Assembly (NCBI RefSeq): GCF_000265525.1
Contig: NC_018015.1
Coordinates: 62,001 to 126,000, forward strand
DNA: 64,000 nt
Direction: 5' to 3'
Source: Thermococcus cleftensis
GTDB lineage: Archaea > Methanobacteriota_B > Thermococci > Thermococcales > Thermococcaceae
Below the pieces are notes generated by a model. It was given only the letters and a program-made list of their open reading frames with translations, searched no databases and was not told where the DNA came from. Of this stretch, positions 43,888-52,589 are shown one piece after another. The translations under genes and the position numbers were made by a program. The number at the start of each line of letters is the position of its first letter. Positions within the stretch are counted from its first letter, which is position 1.

Positions 43888-44724
43888 TCAGAGCTTCAGC
43901 TCCACCCAGTTTTCTTTCTTCCCCTTCAGTATCCTGACCAGCCCCTTCCGTTCGAGACGCCTGAACATTCTCCACGCCGTCGTCTTCGGCAGGCCTATCG
44001 CCTCCCTTACCTCGGCCTGGCTCGCCCGGCCACCCCTTCCAAACAGGTAGAGCAGGGCCCTTTTTTCCTCCTCGGTCAGCTCCAGGGATTCGAGCCTCTT
44101 CCTGAACTCATCTTCCGTAAGGGACTTTCTCCTTCCGCGCCCAAGCCACAGAACCAGACCCACCCCGACCGCGCCCGCGGTGAGTATGCCCAAAACCAGG
44201 ATCACGGTGGTCTCGTCCCCACTCCCGCCCCTGTACGGGCGCTCCTGGAAGGTGTATGAGACGCTCTGGTTTCCGGGCGGCATGGTTATCGAGCTTCCAG
44301 CTATCTCAAGGGGGACCTCGCTCAAATCAACCACCACTGCGCCCTCAGGGAGCACAACGGTGAAGGAATAACTGCTGTTCAGCTGAAGGGTCCACACGAT
44401 TCCCCGCTTGCTCGTCAGGTCAGGCGTGTAGTACGAAACCCTCACCACGCTGGCCCCGCCAGGGTAAACTATGAGGGTGTCATTGTTGAGTTTGAAATTG
44501 ACGGGATTACCCCAGCTGTCCTCGACGATGAAGTTCTCGTAGTGTCCTCCGGGGAGGGGGAGGCCGATTTGAGACTCGTAATCCTCGGGGGTAATCTCGT
44601 ATTCAACTTTAACGTAGCCGTCCTCGTAAACCGTTAAAACCAGAGAGGAAACGGAGTACGCGCTTGTCCAGGGGGTGAGAAGGAGCACCGCCATCAGGAG
44701 AACCGTGATTTTGCCCACCTTCAT
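43888..44724 (-). CDS. Membrane-anchored winged-helix regulator with outer beta domain
   Basis: 278 aa from the ATG behind GGAGGTGCTCAA. The order is a signal peptide (LLMAVLLLTPWTSAYS), an outer beta-rich domain of about 155 residues, one membrane helix (TTVILVLGILTAGAVGVGLVLWL) and a basic stop-transfer. A cytoplasmic winged helix of about 75 residues follows (LTEEEKRALLYLFGRGGRASQAEVREAIGLPKTTAWRMFRRLERKG). Such one-component membrane regulators sense outside and bind DNA inside. The gene is 28 bp downstream of the secreted coiled-coil gene, a likely partner. Ligand and targets unknown. Confidence 0.82.
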   Translation of the reverse strand: MKVGKITVLLMAVLLLTPWTSAYSVSSLVLTVYEDGYVKVEYEITPEDYESQIGLPLPGGHYENFIVEDSWGNPVNFKLNNDTLIVYPGGASVVRVSYYTPDLTSKRGIVWTLQLNSSYSFTVVLPEGAVVVDLSEVPLEIAGSSITMPPGNQSVSYTFQERPYRGGSGDETTVILVLGILTAGAVGVGLVLWLGRGRRKSLTEDEFRKRLESLELTEEEKRALLYLFGRGGRASQAEVREAIGLPKTTAWRMFRRLERKGLVRILKGKKENWVELKL

Positions 44725-44752
44725 TTGAGCACCTCCCGGGAAAATGAAAGGG

Positions 44753-45958
44753 TCAGGAGTGGGCGAGTATGAACTCCTCCACCCTGTGGAGCATCTCGAG
44801 GGAAACGGCAAAGTGTTCCCTTGCCTGGAGCGGCTTCCCTGCTCTGAGAAGTCCGACGCCTGTCCTCAGCTCCTGAACCGCGACCCTGAGCTGAACCTCG
44901 GCGCGAGTCGTGTCGACGCCTTCCCTCTTGAGTTCCTCAAGCGCTTTGGAATCCCTCTGGATTCTGTCGTTCATCTCCCTGAGGAAAGCGCGTGCGTCCT
45001 TCAGCTTCTCGTTTAGCTCCCTCTCACGGGCCTTTCTTAGCACGAACTCAACCGCTCCGTGGAACTCGATTATGGTCTCCCTGTTCCCCTCCATAACCCT
45101 TAGGGCCTCCTCCCATCTGCCCTCGTCGGCAAGGGTCTTGACCTGGTCGTAAAGGGCGGTAAAGGCATCGAGCCTCTCCCGAAGCTCGGTCACGTTGTAG
45201 CCGTTCTCCTCGCCCACCTCAATTGCCTTCTGGGCTATCTCCATGCCCTTCTCGCCCTTAATCAGGAAGTCCCGGACTATCTTATCCGCGTTCGCGTAGG
45301 CGAGCTCCTCGCGGACCTTCCTCAGCTCTTCATCGAGGAGATCCTTCTTCTCCTTGGCGGCCTCATAGTCGGCCTTCGCCTTCTCGTAGTCCCCGGCTTT
45401 GAGGTCATCAAGGACTGTCTTGTATGCGTCCCTGGTCTCGTTGTAAAGCTCGGTGAGGTTGCTCACGTCTATCCCCTGGTTCTCGGCGAGTCTTATGGTC
45501 TTCTCCACGAACCGGAAGTACTCATTGGTGCGCTCGACTTCCAGCCTGATGCGCTCCCTCCAGTTATGGGCTCGTTCCTCCGCACCTTCGAGGGCCGAGA
45601 GAGCAGCTTTGTAGTGGTGCATCGCGGTGAGGCTGTCGAGTATCGAGCCGTAGTAGTCGCCGGCCTCGTACTCGTTCACGGCCTTGCCCTTGTACTCCTC
45701 GGCAAGCTGATAGTTGGTAAGTATCGTGGAGTTCTCGGGCAGCTTGTCCTTTATCGGCTCTATCCTGTCCTCTGCCAGCTTGCTCAGCCTCTGAAGCTGG
45801 TCTATGAGCTGGCCCGCTATCATAATCTCCCTCGTGCTGTTGTCAAGGGCTCCAGTGTACGACTCGGTGGTGTTGTTGCCCTCTGCCAGACCCAGTGGAA
45901 TTAAGCTACCAACCAGCAAGGTTGCCAGGGCCAGTGCAAGGCCCTTTATCCCCTTCAT
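44753..45958 (-). CDS. Secreted coiled-coil protein
   Basis: 401 aa from the ATG behind GGTGATGCCC. A signal peptide (GIKGLALALATLLVGSLIPLGLA) is followed by almost pure helix: charged, heptad-like and Glu/Lys/Ala-rich, with YEAGDYYGSILDSLTAMHHYKAAL and ALEGAEERAHNWRERIRLEVERTNEYFRFVEK typical of tetratricopeptide-like or long coiled-coil bundles in archaeal exported proteins. No C-terminal anchor is visible. It probably forms an operon with the membrane winged-helix gene. Its minus-strand TATA box is AAATATACC near 45990. Function unknown. Confidence 0.8.
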   Translation of the reverse strand: MKGIKGLALALATLLVGSLIPLGLAEGNNTTESYTGALDNSTREIMIAGQLIDQLQRLSKLAEDRIEPIKDKLPENSTILTNYQLAEEYKGKAVNEYEAGDYYGSILDSLTAMHHYKAALSALEGAEERAHNWRERIRLEVERTNEYFRFVEKTIRLAENQGIDVSNLTELYNETRDAYKTVLDDLKAGDYEKAKADYEAAKEKKDLLDEELRKVREELAYANADKIVRDFLIKGEKGMEIAQKAIEVGEENGYNVTELRERLDAFTALYDQVKTLADEGRWEEALRVMEGNRETIIEFHGAVEFVLRKARERELNEKLKDARAFLREMNDRIQRDSKALEELKREGVDTTRAEVQLRVAVQELRTGVGLLRAGKPLQAREHFAVSLEMLHRVEEFILAHS

Positions 45959-46019
45959 GGGCATCACCGTTGAACGCTAGGGGTCAGGTATATTTGAGGA
46001 CTCCGGCGGAACGAACGTT

Positions 46020-46301
46020 TCAGATCGTTCCGTTCCTCTCAAGCTCCCTCACGTGGAGCGCAGTGAGGCAGATGCCCTCGACTACACTCTTGAAGGACGG
46101 AATATCGCCGAACTGGGCGTATAGACTTCCGTAGTTCGGGTGCCAGGCATCGACCTGCTCGCGCCCCTTCGCGGTGATGATGTACACCACCCAGCCCCTT
46201 TCCTTGAGCATCTCCACCAGCTTCCACGCGCCCGTCATGTCGTTTTCATTTCTTACCTCGACGCCGAACTCTGCCTTGACCCTCTCGAAAAGCTCCTCCA
46301 T
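46020..46301 (-). CDS. Small hypothetical protein
   Basis: 93 aa from the ATG behind GGTGAGAAAA. Not recognised. It has an alternating helix/strand pattern: MEELFERVKAEFGVEVRN, then WKLVEMLKERGWVVYIITAKGREQVDAWHPNYG, with a C-terminal helix holding one Cys. It could be a small ferredoxin-like alpha/beta fold. It stands alone between the coiled-coil gene and the TauE gene on the same strand. Confidence 0.65.
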   Translation of the reverse strand: MEELFERVKAEFGVEVRNENDMTGAWKLVEMLKERGWVVYIITAKGREQVDAWHPNYGSLYAQFGDIPSFKSVVEGICLTALHVRELERNGTI

Positions 46302-46346
46302 TTTTCTCACCCGCCTTGTGGTTGAACCTTTAGCTAATAAACCTGT

Positions 46347-47087
46347 CTAAACGAGCATCTTCACCGCCGTGAGCACGAGCAGTCCGGCAAAGGCTCTCTT
46401 CAGCCCTCCCGCAGGAATCCTGGAAACGAGGTGGGCTCCGACGAACGAGCCGGCCATCAGCCCGGGAACTATCATCGCGGCGGTTGTGATGTCCACCTGA
46501 CCGAGGGTGTAATGGGCGTAGGCCGCCGTGAGGGAGGTAAAGAAGAGTGCAAGGCTCGACGTTCCGACGGCGTACTTAACGGGAATGCCCGCGAGTTCGT
46601 GAAAAAGTGGCACGTTGATTATTCCGCCGCTGACGCCGAGCAGTCCACTGGCCAGGCCGGAAAAGGCGCCGATGAAAGGCACGTGCCGATACTTCACCTC
46701 CGAAACCCCGTCTCCATCTCCACTTCCCTCGTTGTTCGGTCTCGCGAAGGTGTAGGCGAGGTAGAGAAGGAGGAATACAAACAGCACCCGGATCACTCCC
46801 TCGTCTATCACCGTGGAGAGGTAGGAACCAGCAATCGCCATTGGAATGGAGAACGCCGCTGTCATCAGGGCGACCCTGTATAGAACCCTCCCGCCGCGAA
46901 CGTGCATCGCCGCGGAGGACATCGAGCCGACGGTTATGCAGGCCAGACTGGTCCCTATCGCGATGCTGAGCGGGAGTCCCGCGAAGGTCAGGGCGGGAAC
47001 GATCAGGAACCCTCCGCCAACCCCGAAGAGGCCGGCGATAAAGCCTATCGCGACGCCAATCAAAAGTGCAACCGCCGAGCTAATCAT
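46347..47087 (-). CDS. TauE/SafE family membrane permease
   Basis: 246 aa, about eight helices. Two family motifs recur, one per half: FIAGLFGVGGGFLIVPALTFAGLP and LASGLLGVSGGIINVPLFHELAGIP. The family exports or imports sulfite, sulfonates, taurine-derived anions or other organic acids. A close paralogue, read the same way, lies at 47690-48454. It is divergent from the membrane protein at 47188, with a shared intergenic inverted repeat. Substrate unknown. Confidence 0.88.
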   Translation of the reverse strand: MISSAVALLIGVAIGFIAGLFGVGGGFLIVPALTFAGLPLSIAIGTSLACITVGSMSSAAMHVRGGRVLYRVALMTAAFSIPMAIAGSYLSTVIDEGVIRVLFVFLLLYLAYTFARPNNEGSGDGDGVSEVKYRHVPFIGAFSGLASGLLGVSGGIINVPLFHELAGIPVKYAVGTSSLALFFTSLTAAYAHYTLGQVDITTAAMIVPGLMAGSFVGAHLVSRIPAGGLKRAFAGLLVLTAVKMLV

Positions 47088-47125
47088 TCCGCATCGGCCC
47101 GGTATTGCCGGTGGGGTTTATATAG

Positions 47126-47154
47126 TTTGGCCAGAATGCCACAACTCGGCCAAA
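47126..47154. promoter_or_regulatory. Inverted repeat between divergent permease and membrane protein genes
   Basis: TTTGGCC (47126-47132) and GGCCAAA (47148-47154) form an inverted repeat with a 15-bp spacer in a 100-bp divergent promoter region. The minus-strand TATA (AACTATATAAACC, ending at 47127) and the plus-strand TATA (AATTTTAAAC, about 47156-47165) lie on either side. A shared regulator could bind here; none is assigned. Confidence 0.35.
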
Positions 47155-47187
47155 AAATTTTAAACTTCGGGGATCGTAAGAATTTAG

Positions 47188-47718
47188 ATGACGATGAGCT
47201 GGAAAAAGTACTGGCTTTTGGTGGCCCTTGTATTCGTGATCACCCAGCCGGGTTCCATAGCCTTCGCCAACTGGGACGCGCCCTACGGCTTTTACAAGGA
47301 CCTCTCGGTGTGGCTCGGTTCTTCGGCGGGAGGACTGCTTCTGGTTCTCACCTACGGCCTGTACGAGTGGGGAAGGAAAAAACTTGGCCCGGCGAATCTC
47401 CTTCTCTCCGCCGTTGTCCTGGTCCTGACCGTGGTGGTCGGTTATAGCGCGGAACTTGCCATCGGCGGAGAGATGGGCTATGGCAGCGGAAACATAGTGC
47501 TCTTCGTAATCGGTGGGTTCCTTGGGTTCATCTTGTCCGTAATGCTACTCTTGATCTCGTTACCATACGTCCCGACGGGAGATTTCTACTACCCCTACGA
47601 CCGCCCGCTGGTTATCGCGTGGCTGGTTCTAATCGTGGTGGCGGCACTTCTCGGAGCGTCCTACGTCATGGAAAGAAGGAAAGAAAAGCTCAGGGAACCG
47701 GAAGGCCGAGTCCCTTGA
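47188..47718 (+). CDS. Hypothetical five-helix membrane protein
   Basis: 176 aa, not recognised. Hydrophobic segments are near 8-26, 45-60, 70-92, 100-125 and 145-163, with a basic C-terminal tail (ERRKEKLREPEG). The plus-strand TATA box is AATTTTAAAC about 25 bp before the start, so the mRNA is nearly leaderless; no clear ribosome site is seen. Its last 29 bp overlap the end of the convergent TauE paralogue. Standing between two TauE genes it may share their transport theme. Confidence 0.65.
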   Translation: MTMSWKKYWLLVALVFVITQPGSIAFANWDAPYGFYKDLSVWLGSSAGGLLLVLTYGLYEWGRKKLGPANLLLSAVVLVLTVVVGYSAELAIGGEMGYGSGNIVLFVIGGFLGFILSVMLLLISLPYVPTGDFYYPYDRPLVIAWLVLIVVAALLGASYVMERRKEKLREPEGRVP

Positions 47719-48454
47719 GGATCATTCTCAGGGCCAAGAGCCCCATGACAACGGCGAAGGCCTTCTTAAGACTGCTCGCCCGTGTTCTCTTCGCTATCCT
47801 CGCACCGAGCTGGGCACCGATTATCAGCCCCGGGACAAGGAGGACGAGCCACTGGGTTTCCACGTTGCCCATCGCGTAGTGTTTGAGCGCCCCAGCGGTT
47901 GCGGTAAAGACTATAGCGAAGCTTGACGTTGCCACGGCGTAGTGAATCGGCAGTCCAAGGTACGTGAGAAACGGCACGTTGATTATGCCCCCGCCGACGC
48001 CGAGCAGGCCGCTGGCGATTCCCGCGAAGAAACCTCCAACCGGAACGAGCTTGTAGTTCACCTTAACGTCCTCGAGCTTGACCTCACCCGGCTCGGCAGT
48101 TTTCTTGCGGTATATCCTGACGGCAACGACGATTAAGGCGAGGCCGAAGATGACCTTCAGTTGGGAGGCACTTATGAAGCTCGTGAGCCAAGCGCCGATG
48201 TAGGCCCCTATCACGGCCGTTGAAGCCAGCAGGAGGCCGACCTTGTAGTGTATCCTCCCCTGCCTTGAGTAAGCCAAGGCGGAGCTGAGGGAGGTAAAGA
48301 CCACTGCGGCGCTTGAGGTTCCCACCGCGTGATGTATCTCGACGCCGAGGAAGTTGAGAGTTGGGACTATCAGGAAGCCCCCTCCGAGGCCAAAGAGCGC
48401 CGCGAGGATTCCTATGAAGACTCCAACCGCGAAGTAGGAGACGTATTTAAGCAA
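47690..48454 (-). CDS. TauE/SafE family membrane permease, second copy
   Basis: 254 aa, starting at a TTG behind GGGGGTGATTCC; no better ATG or GTG is available at the family's N-terminus. It has the same two-fold motif as its neighbour: ILAALFGLGGGFLIVPTLNFLGVE and IASGLLGVGGGIINVPFLTYLGLP. The central insert is charged (RIYRKKTAEPGEVKLEDVKVNYK). It transports an unknown anion, possibly sulfur-containing. Confidence 0.88.
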   Translation of the reverse strand: MLKYVSYFAVGVFIGILAALFGLGGGFLIVPTLNFLGVEIHHAVGTSSAAVVFTSLSSALAYSRQGRIHYKVGLLLASTAVIGAYIGAWLTSFISASQLKVIFGLALIVVAVRIYRKKTAEPGEVKLEDVKVNYKLVPVGGFFAGIASGLLGVGGGIINVPFLTYLGLPIHYAVATSSFAIVFTATAGALKHYAMGNVETQWLVLLVPGLIIGAQLGARIAKRTRASSLKKAFAVVMGLLALRMILKGLGLPVP

Positions 48455-48471
48455 GGAATCACCCCCGTTCT

Positions 48472-49467
48472 TCAGAGTTCGAAGGCAATCGCCTCTATGA
48501 GCTTTATCAGGGCCTCAAGGTCCCCGAGGTGAAGGGTCTCCACCTCGCTGTGGAGGTACCTTATGGGCACGCTCAGGGCGAGGACTTCGCTCTTTCCCTG
48601 GAAGACCGAGGCGTCGGTTCCACCGCCGGTTACGCCAATCTGGAGGGGAATCTCGTTTCTCGACGCTATTTCCGCGACCTTTCTGGCGAGCCTCCTCGTG
48701 TAGATGGCCGAGTTGTCCACGGCCCTTATCACCGCTCCCCCGCCGGGGCGAACGTTACCAGTAAGCTCGCCGCAGCAGGCGAAGGAATCGACGGCAAAGG
48801 CGTATCTCGGAGTGTAACGCTCCGCCAAAAAGCGGGCGCCCTTGAGGCCAATCTCCTCCTGGACCGTGAAGGCGAAGATGAAGCGCCCGTCGAGGTCGTG
48901 GTCAACGAGGTCCTTTATCGCCTCCACGAGGGCAACGACCCCAAAGCGGTCATCGAGGGAGCGGGTGGAGACGTAGCGGCCGTTGAGAACCGCGAAGTGC
49001 TTCTTGAAGACCGCGTAGTCGAGCACCTTAACGCCGAGCTCTTCAGCCTCCTCCCGGCTTTCAGCCCCGATGTCTATGGCGAGCTTGCTCCATGGAACGG
49101 TGTCGAACTTCCGTTCAAGGTTGAGGTGCACCGGAAGGGCGCCAATGACGCCGTCGAGCCTCCCGCTCTCGGTTATCACGTCGAGATGCCTGCCGTAGAG
49201 CAACCTGTCGTCTATGCCGCCGATTTTCCTGAAGGTCAGCTTTCCGTCGGGCCTTATGCCCGTCACGAGAAGCCCTATCTCGTCCATGTGGGCCATGAAG
49301 ATGCCCTTAAGCTCGCCCTCGCCGAGCTCGACGAGCAGGTTTCCAATGGTGTCAACGGTGTAGTCGGCGTACGGCTCGACCCACTCCGCAATCTTCTCCC
49401 TGACCTTTTCCTCGTAGCCGGAAATCCCCGGAACCCGGGTGATTTCCCTCAGCTCATCGACGAGCAT
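48472..49467 (-). CDS. M42 family metallopeptidase, second copy
   Basis: 331 aa from the ATG behind GAGGTGGTTGCG. Metal and catalytic residues are in place: FMAHMDEIGLLV, TRSLDDRFGVVALVEA, FTVQEEIGLKGARF, FAVDSFACC, and a C-terminal His in IRYLHSEVETLHLGD. This sequence is nearer to the classical PhTET/endoglucanase-like M42 enzymes than the gene at 642. Together with prolidase it belongs to the peptide-degradation set. The start lies 11 bp from the stop of the next upstream dehydrogenase gene, so the two are co-transcribed. Confidence 0.92.
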   Translation of the reverse strand: MLVDELREITRVPGISGYEEKVREKIAEWVEPYADYTVDTIGNLLVELGEGELKGIFMAHMDEIGLLVTGIRPDGKLTFRKIGGIDDRLLYGRHLDVITESGRLDGVIGALPVHLNLERKFDTVPWSKLAIDIGAESREEAEELGVKVLDYAVFKKHFAVLNGRYVSTRSLDDRFGVVALVEAIKDLVDHDLDGRFIFAFTVQEEIGLKGARFLAERYTPRYAFAVDSFACCGELTGNVRPGGGAVIRAVDNSAIYTRRLARKVAEIASRNEIPLQIGVTGGGTDASVFQGKSEVLALSVPIRYLHSEVETLHLGDLEALIKLIEAIAFEL

Positions 49468-49477
49468 CGCAACCACC

Positions 49478-50479
49478 TCAGAGCATCTTAACCTTCTCGG
49501 GCGGGCGTATCTTGAGGACCCCCCTGTTCACGAGCGTCTCCGGGACCTCACCCCTGAGAACAGCCAGGAGGTTCCTCACCGCCTGGAAGCCCATGTCCTC
49601 CATCGCCTCCTTACTCAAGCCGGCGTAGTGGGGCGTTAAAACCGTCTCCCACTCGTACCTGAAGAGCTCGTGCTCCTGCACCGGCTCGTTCTCGAATACG
49701 TCCGTCGCGTAGCCCTTCAGATTTCCGTCCTCGAGCGCCTTGACGAGGGCACTCTCATCGACCAGGCTCCCGCGCCCGATGTTGACGAGGTATTTGCCTT
49801 CGAGGAGTTCCAGCCTTTCCTCGTTGATGATGTGGTAGGTTTCTCTCGTGGCCGGGAGGGCCAGGATAACTACATCGCTCTCCCTCAGGACGTCGTCGAG
49901 CGGAAGGTATTTGGCCCCAACTTCCTCCTCTATATCGGGCTTCCTCGAGCGCGACCAGTAGAGTATCTCCGTCCCCATCGCCTTCATTCTCCGGGCTATG
50001 GCCTTTCCTATCGCCCCCATGCCGAGAATTCCGACCCTTTTGCCGTAGAGGGTCTCTATTTCCTTGAAACCGCTCCACACCGTCCTGTGGGAGTCCCACT
50101 TTCCTGAGCGAATGAACCTGTCGGCGTAGGCTATCTTCCTGAGGAGCGCGATGGTTAAGCCGACGGCGAACTCCGCAACGGCCTCGCTGAGAACCCCCGC
50201 CACCTTGGTCACGTATATTCCCTTCCTCGTTGCCGCCTCAACGTCAACGTGGTCATAACCAGCGGAGTGGCAGCTTATCACCTTCAGCCTATCGGCCCTC
50301 TCGATGACCTCGCCGGGCAGGGGGTTGAGGGGGGAAACTATCACCCCGTCGAACTCCCCTATTCTCTCTTTCAGCTCCTCCACGCCCGGATAGAGAATCA
50401 GCTCGACGTCCGCGTACTTCCTCAGTTCCTCCAAAGGCCTGCTCTTCATCTTGAAGAGAACGGCCACCCTCGGCCTCAT
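49478..50479 (-). CDS. D-isomer-specific 2-hydroxyacid dehydrogenase (glyoxylate/hydroxypyruvate reductase-like)
   Basis: 333 aa from the ATG behind AAGGTGATATC. Nucleotide site is GKRVGILGMGAIGKAIARRMK. Active-site residues are present: Arg in VNIGRGSLVDESAL, Glu in NEPVQEHEL, and His in VLTPHYAGLS. It reduces a 2-oxo acid with NAD(P)H, possibly glyoxylate or phenylpyruvate-type acids from amino acid catabolism. It is first in an operon with the M42 peptidase, which suggests a link to peptide use. Confidence 0.9.
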   Translation of the reverse strand: MRPRVAVLFKMKSRPLEELRKYADVELILYPGVEELKERIGEFDGVIVSPLNPLPGEVIERADRLKVISCHSAGYDHVDVEAATRKGIYVTKVAGVLSEAVAEFAVGLTIALLRKIAYADRFIRSGKWDSHRTVWSGFKEIETLYGKRVGILGMGAIGKAIARRMKAMGTEILYWSRSRKPDIEEEVGAKYLPLDDVLRESDVVILALPATRETYHIINEERLELLEGKYLVNIGRGSLVDESALVKALEDGNLKGYATDVFENEPVQEHELFRYEWETVLTPHYAGLSKEAMEDMGFQAVRNLLAVLRGEVPETLVNRGVLKIRPPEKVKML

Positions 50480-50598
50480 GATATCACCTTAAGATGAATA
50501 TCGAAACGGCCTAATAAGGTTTTCTGCCTCGTCAGATCGCCCAAACCGGGCCGGGAAAGCTTAAAAACTTTGGCCGGTTCTCCCTTTAGGTGGTGCGA

Positions 50599-52050
50599 AT
50601 GGCCAAGGTAAGGCGGGAAAAGTGGAGCGAGAACTTCAGCGAGTGGTACAACGAGCTGATCGAGACGGCGGGAATCCAGGACAAGCGCTATCCGGTCAAG
50701 GGAATGAACATCTGGCTCCCCTACGGGCTCAAGATAATGCGCAACATCGAGCGCTTTATCCACTCCGAGATGGAGAGAACCGGCCACGAGGAGGTTCTCT
50801 TCCCTGCCCTCATTCCGGAAACCGAGTTCCAGAAGGAGGCCGAGCACATAAAGGGCTTCGAGGACGAGGTCTACTGGGTGACGCATGCCGGTTTAGACCC
50901 GCTGGATATCAGGCTGATCCTCCGCCCGACGAGCGAAACCGCGATGTACTCGATGTTCTCCCTCTGGATCCGCTCCCACGCTGATTTACCCTTCAAGGTT
51001 TACCAGATAGTGAACACCTACCGCTATGAGACCAAGCACACAAGGCCCCTGATAAGGGTCAGGGAGATAAGCAGGTTCTTTGAGGCCCACACAGCCCACG
51101 ACAGCTACGAGGACGCCGAAAGGCAGATCAAGGAGGACCTCGAGATATTCGACCGCCTCGCGAAGTTCTTGGCCTTGCCCTACATAGTCTCCAAGCGCCC
51201 CGAGTGGGACAAGTTCCCCGGGGCTTACTACTCGCTCGGAGCCGAGATAATGATGCCCGACGGCAGGACGCTCCAGATAGGGACGATGCACAATTACCGC
51301 CAGAACTTCGCCAAGGCCTACAACATACAGTACGAGACTGAAACCGGCGAGCACGAGTTCGTCCACCAGACGACCTTTGGAATGAGCGAGCGCCTTTTGG
51401 CGGCGGTCATAGCCGTGCACGGCGACGACAACGGAATGGTCCTCCCGCCGACGATAGCCCCCATACAGGTCGTCATCGTCCCGATTCCGAAGAAGGACGC
51501 CGAGGCCGATGTATTCGCCTACGCGAGGGAGATAGCGGAGGAGCTCAGAAACGCTGGCCTCAGGGTTCACGTGGACGAGCGCGATATAAGGCCGGGCAGG
51601 AAGTACTACGACTGGGAGCTCAAGGGCGTTCCGCTCAGGATAGAGGTCGGCCCGAGGGACGTTGAGGGGAGGAAAGCCGTCCTCGCGAGGCGCGATACCC
51701 TTGAAAAGGTCACCGTCGAGCGCGATGCCATCGTTGAAGAGGTCAGGAAGACCCTCGACGAGATCCACGAGAACCTCCACAACAGGGCCAGGGAGTTCCT
51801 CGAGAGCCACATCAAGCGCGTCGATACCATCGAGGAGGCCAGAGCGGTCTTCGATGACAGGCGCGGAATAGTTGAGATCCCCTGGTGCGGTGACGAGGAG
51901 TGCGGCCTCAAGATGGAGGAAGAACTTGACGCCAAGATGCTTGGAACTCCCTATCCCGAGGATAAGGCCAAAGAAGGCATCGAGGGCAGGAAGTGCCCGG
52001 TCTGCGGCAGGGAGGCCAAGTTCATCGCGAGGTTCGCGAGAACCTACTGA
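50599..52050 (+). CDS. proS: Prolyl-tRNA synthetase, archaeal/eukaryotic type
   Basis: 483 aa from the ATG behind AGGTGGTGCGA. The class II motifs appear: motif 2 [24 protein letters not shown] and motif 3 [15 protein letters not shown]. The anticodon-binding domain follows, and a C-terminal zinc-type domain ends in the archaeal Tyr tail ([33 protein letters not shown]). It charges tRNA-Pro. TATA element TTAAAAACTTTGG lies about 35 bp upstream. Confidence 0.97.
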   Translation: MAKVRREKWSENFSEWYNELIETAGIQDKRYPVKGMNIWLPYGLKIMRNIERFIHSEMERTGHEEVLFPALIPETEFQKEAEHIKGFEDEVYWVTHAGLDPLDIRLILRPTSETAMYSMFSLWIRSHADLPFKVYQIVNTYRYETKHTRPLIRVREISRFFEAHTAHDSYEDAERQIKEDLEIFDRLAKFLALPYIVSKRPEWDKFPGAYYSLGAEIMMPDGRTLQIGTMHNYRQNFAKAYNIQYETETGEHEFVHQTTFGMSERLLAAVIAVHGDDNGMVLPPTIAPIQVVIVPIPKKDAEADVFAYAREIAEELRNAGLRVHVDERDIRPGRKYYDWELKGVPLRIEVGPRDVEGRKAVLARRDTLEKVTVERDAIVEEVRKTLDEIHENLHNRAREFLESHIKRVDTIEEARAVFDDRRGIVEIPWCGDEECGLKMEEELDAKMLGTPYPEDKAKEGIEGRKCPVCGREAKFIARFARTY

Positions 52051-52073
52051 TTCTTTTTCTCCAAATTTCTCCT
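52051..52073 (+). terminator. T-rich terminator after proS
   Basis: TTCTTTTTCT followed by TTTCTCCTTT begins right after the proS stop codon, before the convergent small secreted protein gene. Such pyrimidine-rich runs are archaeal terminators. Confidence 0.5.
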
Positions 52074-52102
52074 TTGAAGAAACAAGGAAGAAAAAAGAGG
52101 AA

Positions 52103-52498
52103 TCAGGCGGCCTGGGCCTCGAGCTCCTTCAGGGCTTCCTCGAGGACCTCAACGGCCTCACTGACGTAGATGTAAGCCTTCCTTATGTGGACGCTGAAGA
52201 CGATCCAGCCAAGGCTCCTGCCGTCACTCGGGAGGCCGTAGGCGAGGGCCTGGTCGTACTCGGTGGTGGCGTTGCTGTAGAGCTCGAGGGCCAGCTGAAG
52301 GGTCTCATTGCTGACGTTCATCTGGACGCTGAGGTTGTAAAGCTCGTTGAAGGTCTCCTCCTTATCCTGGTAGAGGTAGTACCAGGCCACGGACTGCTTG
52401 ATGAAGCTCTTGTAGTCCCAGGTGGCGGCGCCAGCGACACCGGCAAGGGGGACCAGCGCCACCATCATAATCGCAAGGAACGCGGCAGCCTTCCTCAC
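52103..52498 (-). CDS. Small secreted helical protein
   Basis: 131 aa from a GTG behind GGGGGTGAGACC; the ATG nine codons upstream lacks a ribosome site. The signal peptide is VRKAAAFLAIMMVALVPLAGVAGA, followed by about 105 mostly helical residues with N-x-S/T sequons. The helix pattern and content (IKQSVAWYYLYQDKEETFNELYNL) resemble other Thermococcus exported helical proteins, such as the one at 44753. Function unknown. Confidence 0.75.
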   Translation of the reverse strand: MRKAAAFLAIMMVALVPLAGVAGAATWDYKSFIKQSVAWYYLYQDKEETFNELYNLSVQMNVSNETLQLALELYSNATTEYDQALAYGLPSDGRSLGWIVFSVHIRKAYIYVSEAVEVLEEALKELEAQAA

Positions 52499-52589
52499 GG
52501 TCTCACCCCCATCAGATGTATTCATTTGATAGCGTTTTTAAATCCTTCCCTCCCCCAACGTTTAAAAAACGGACATCGAAGGCACTCCC

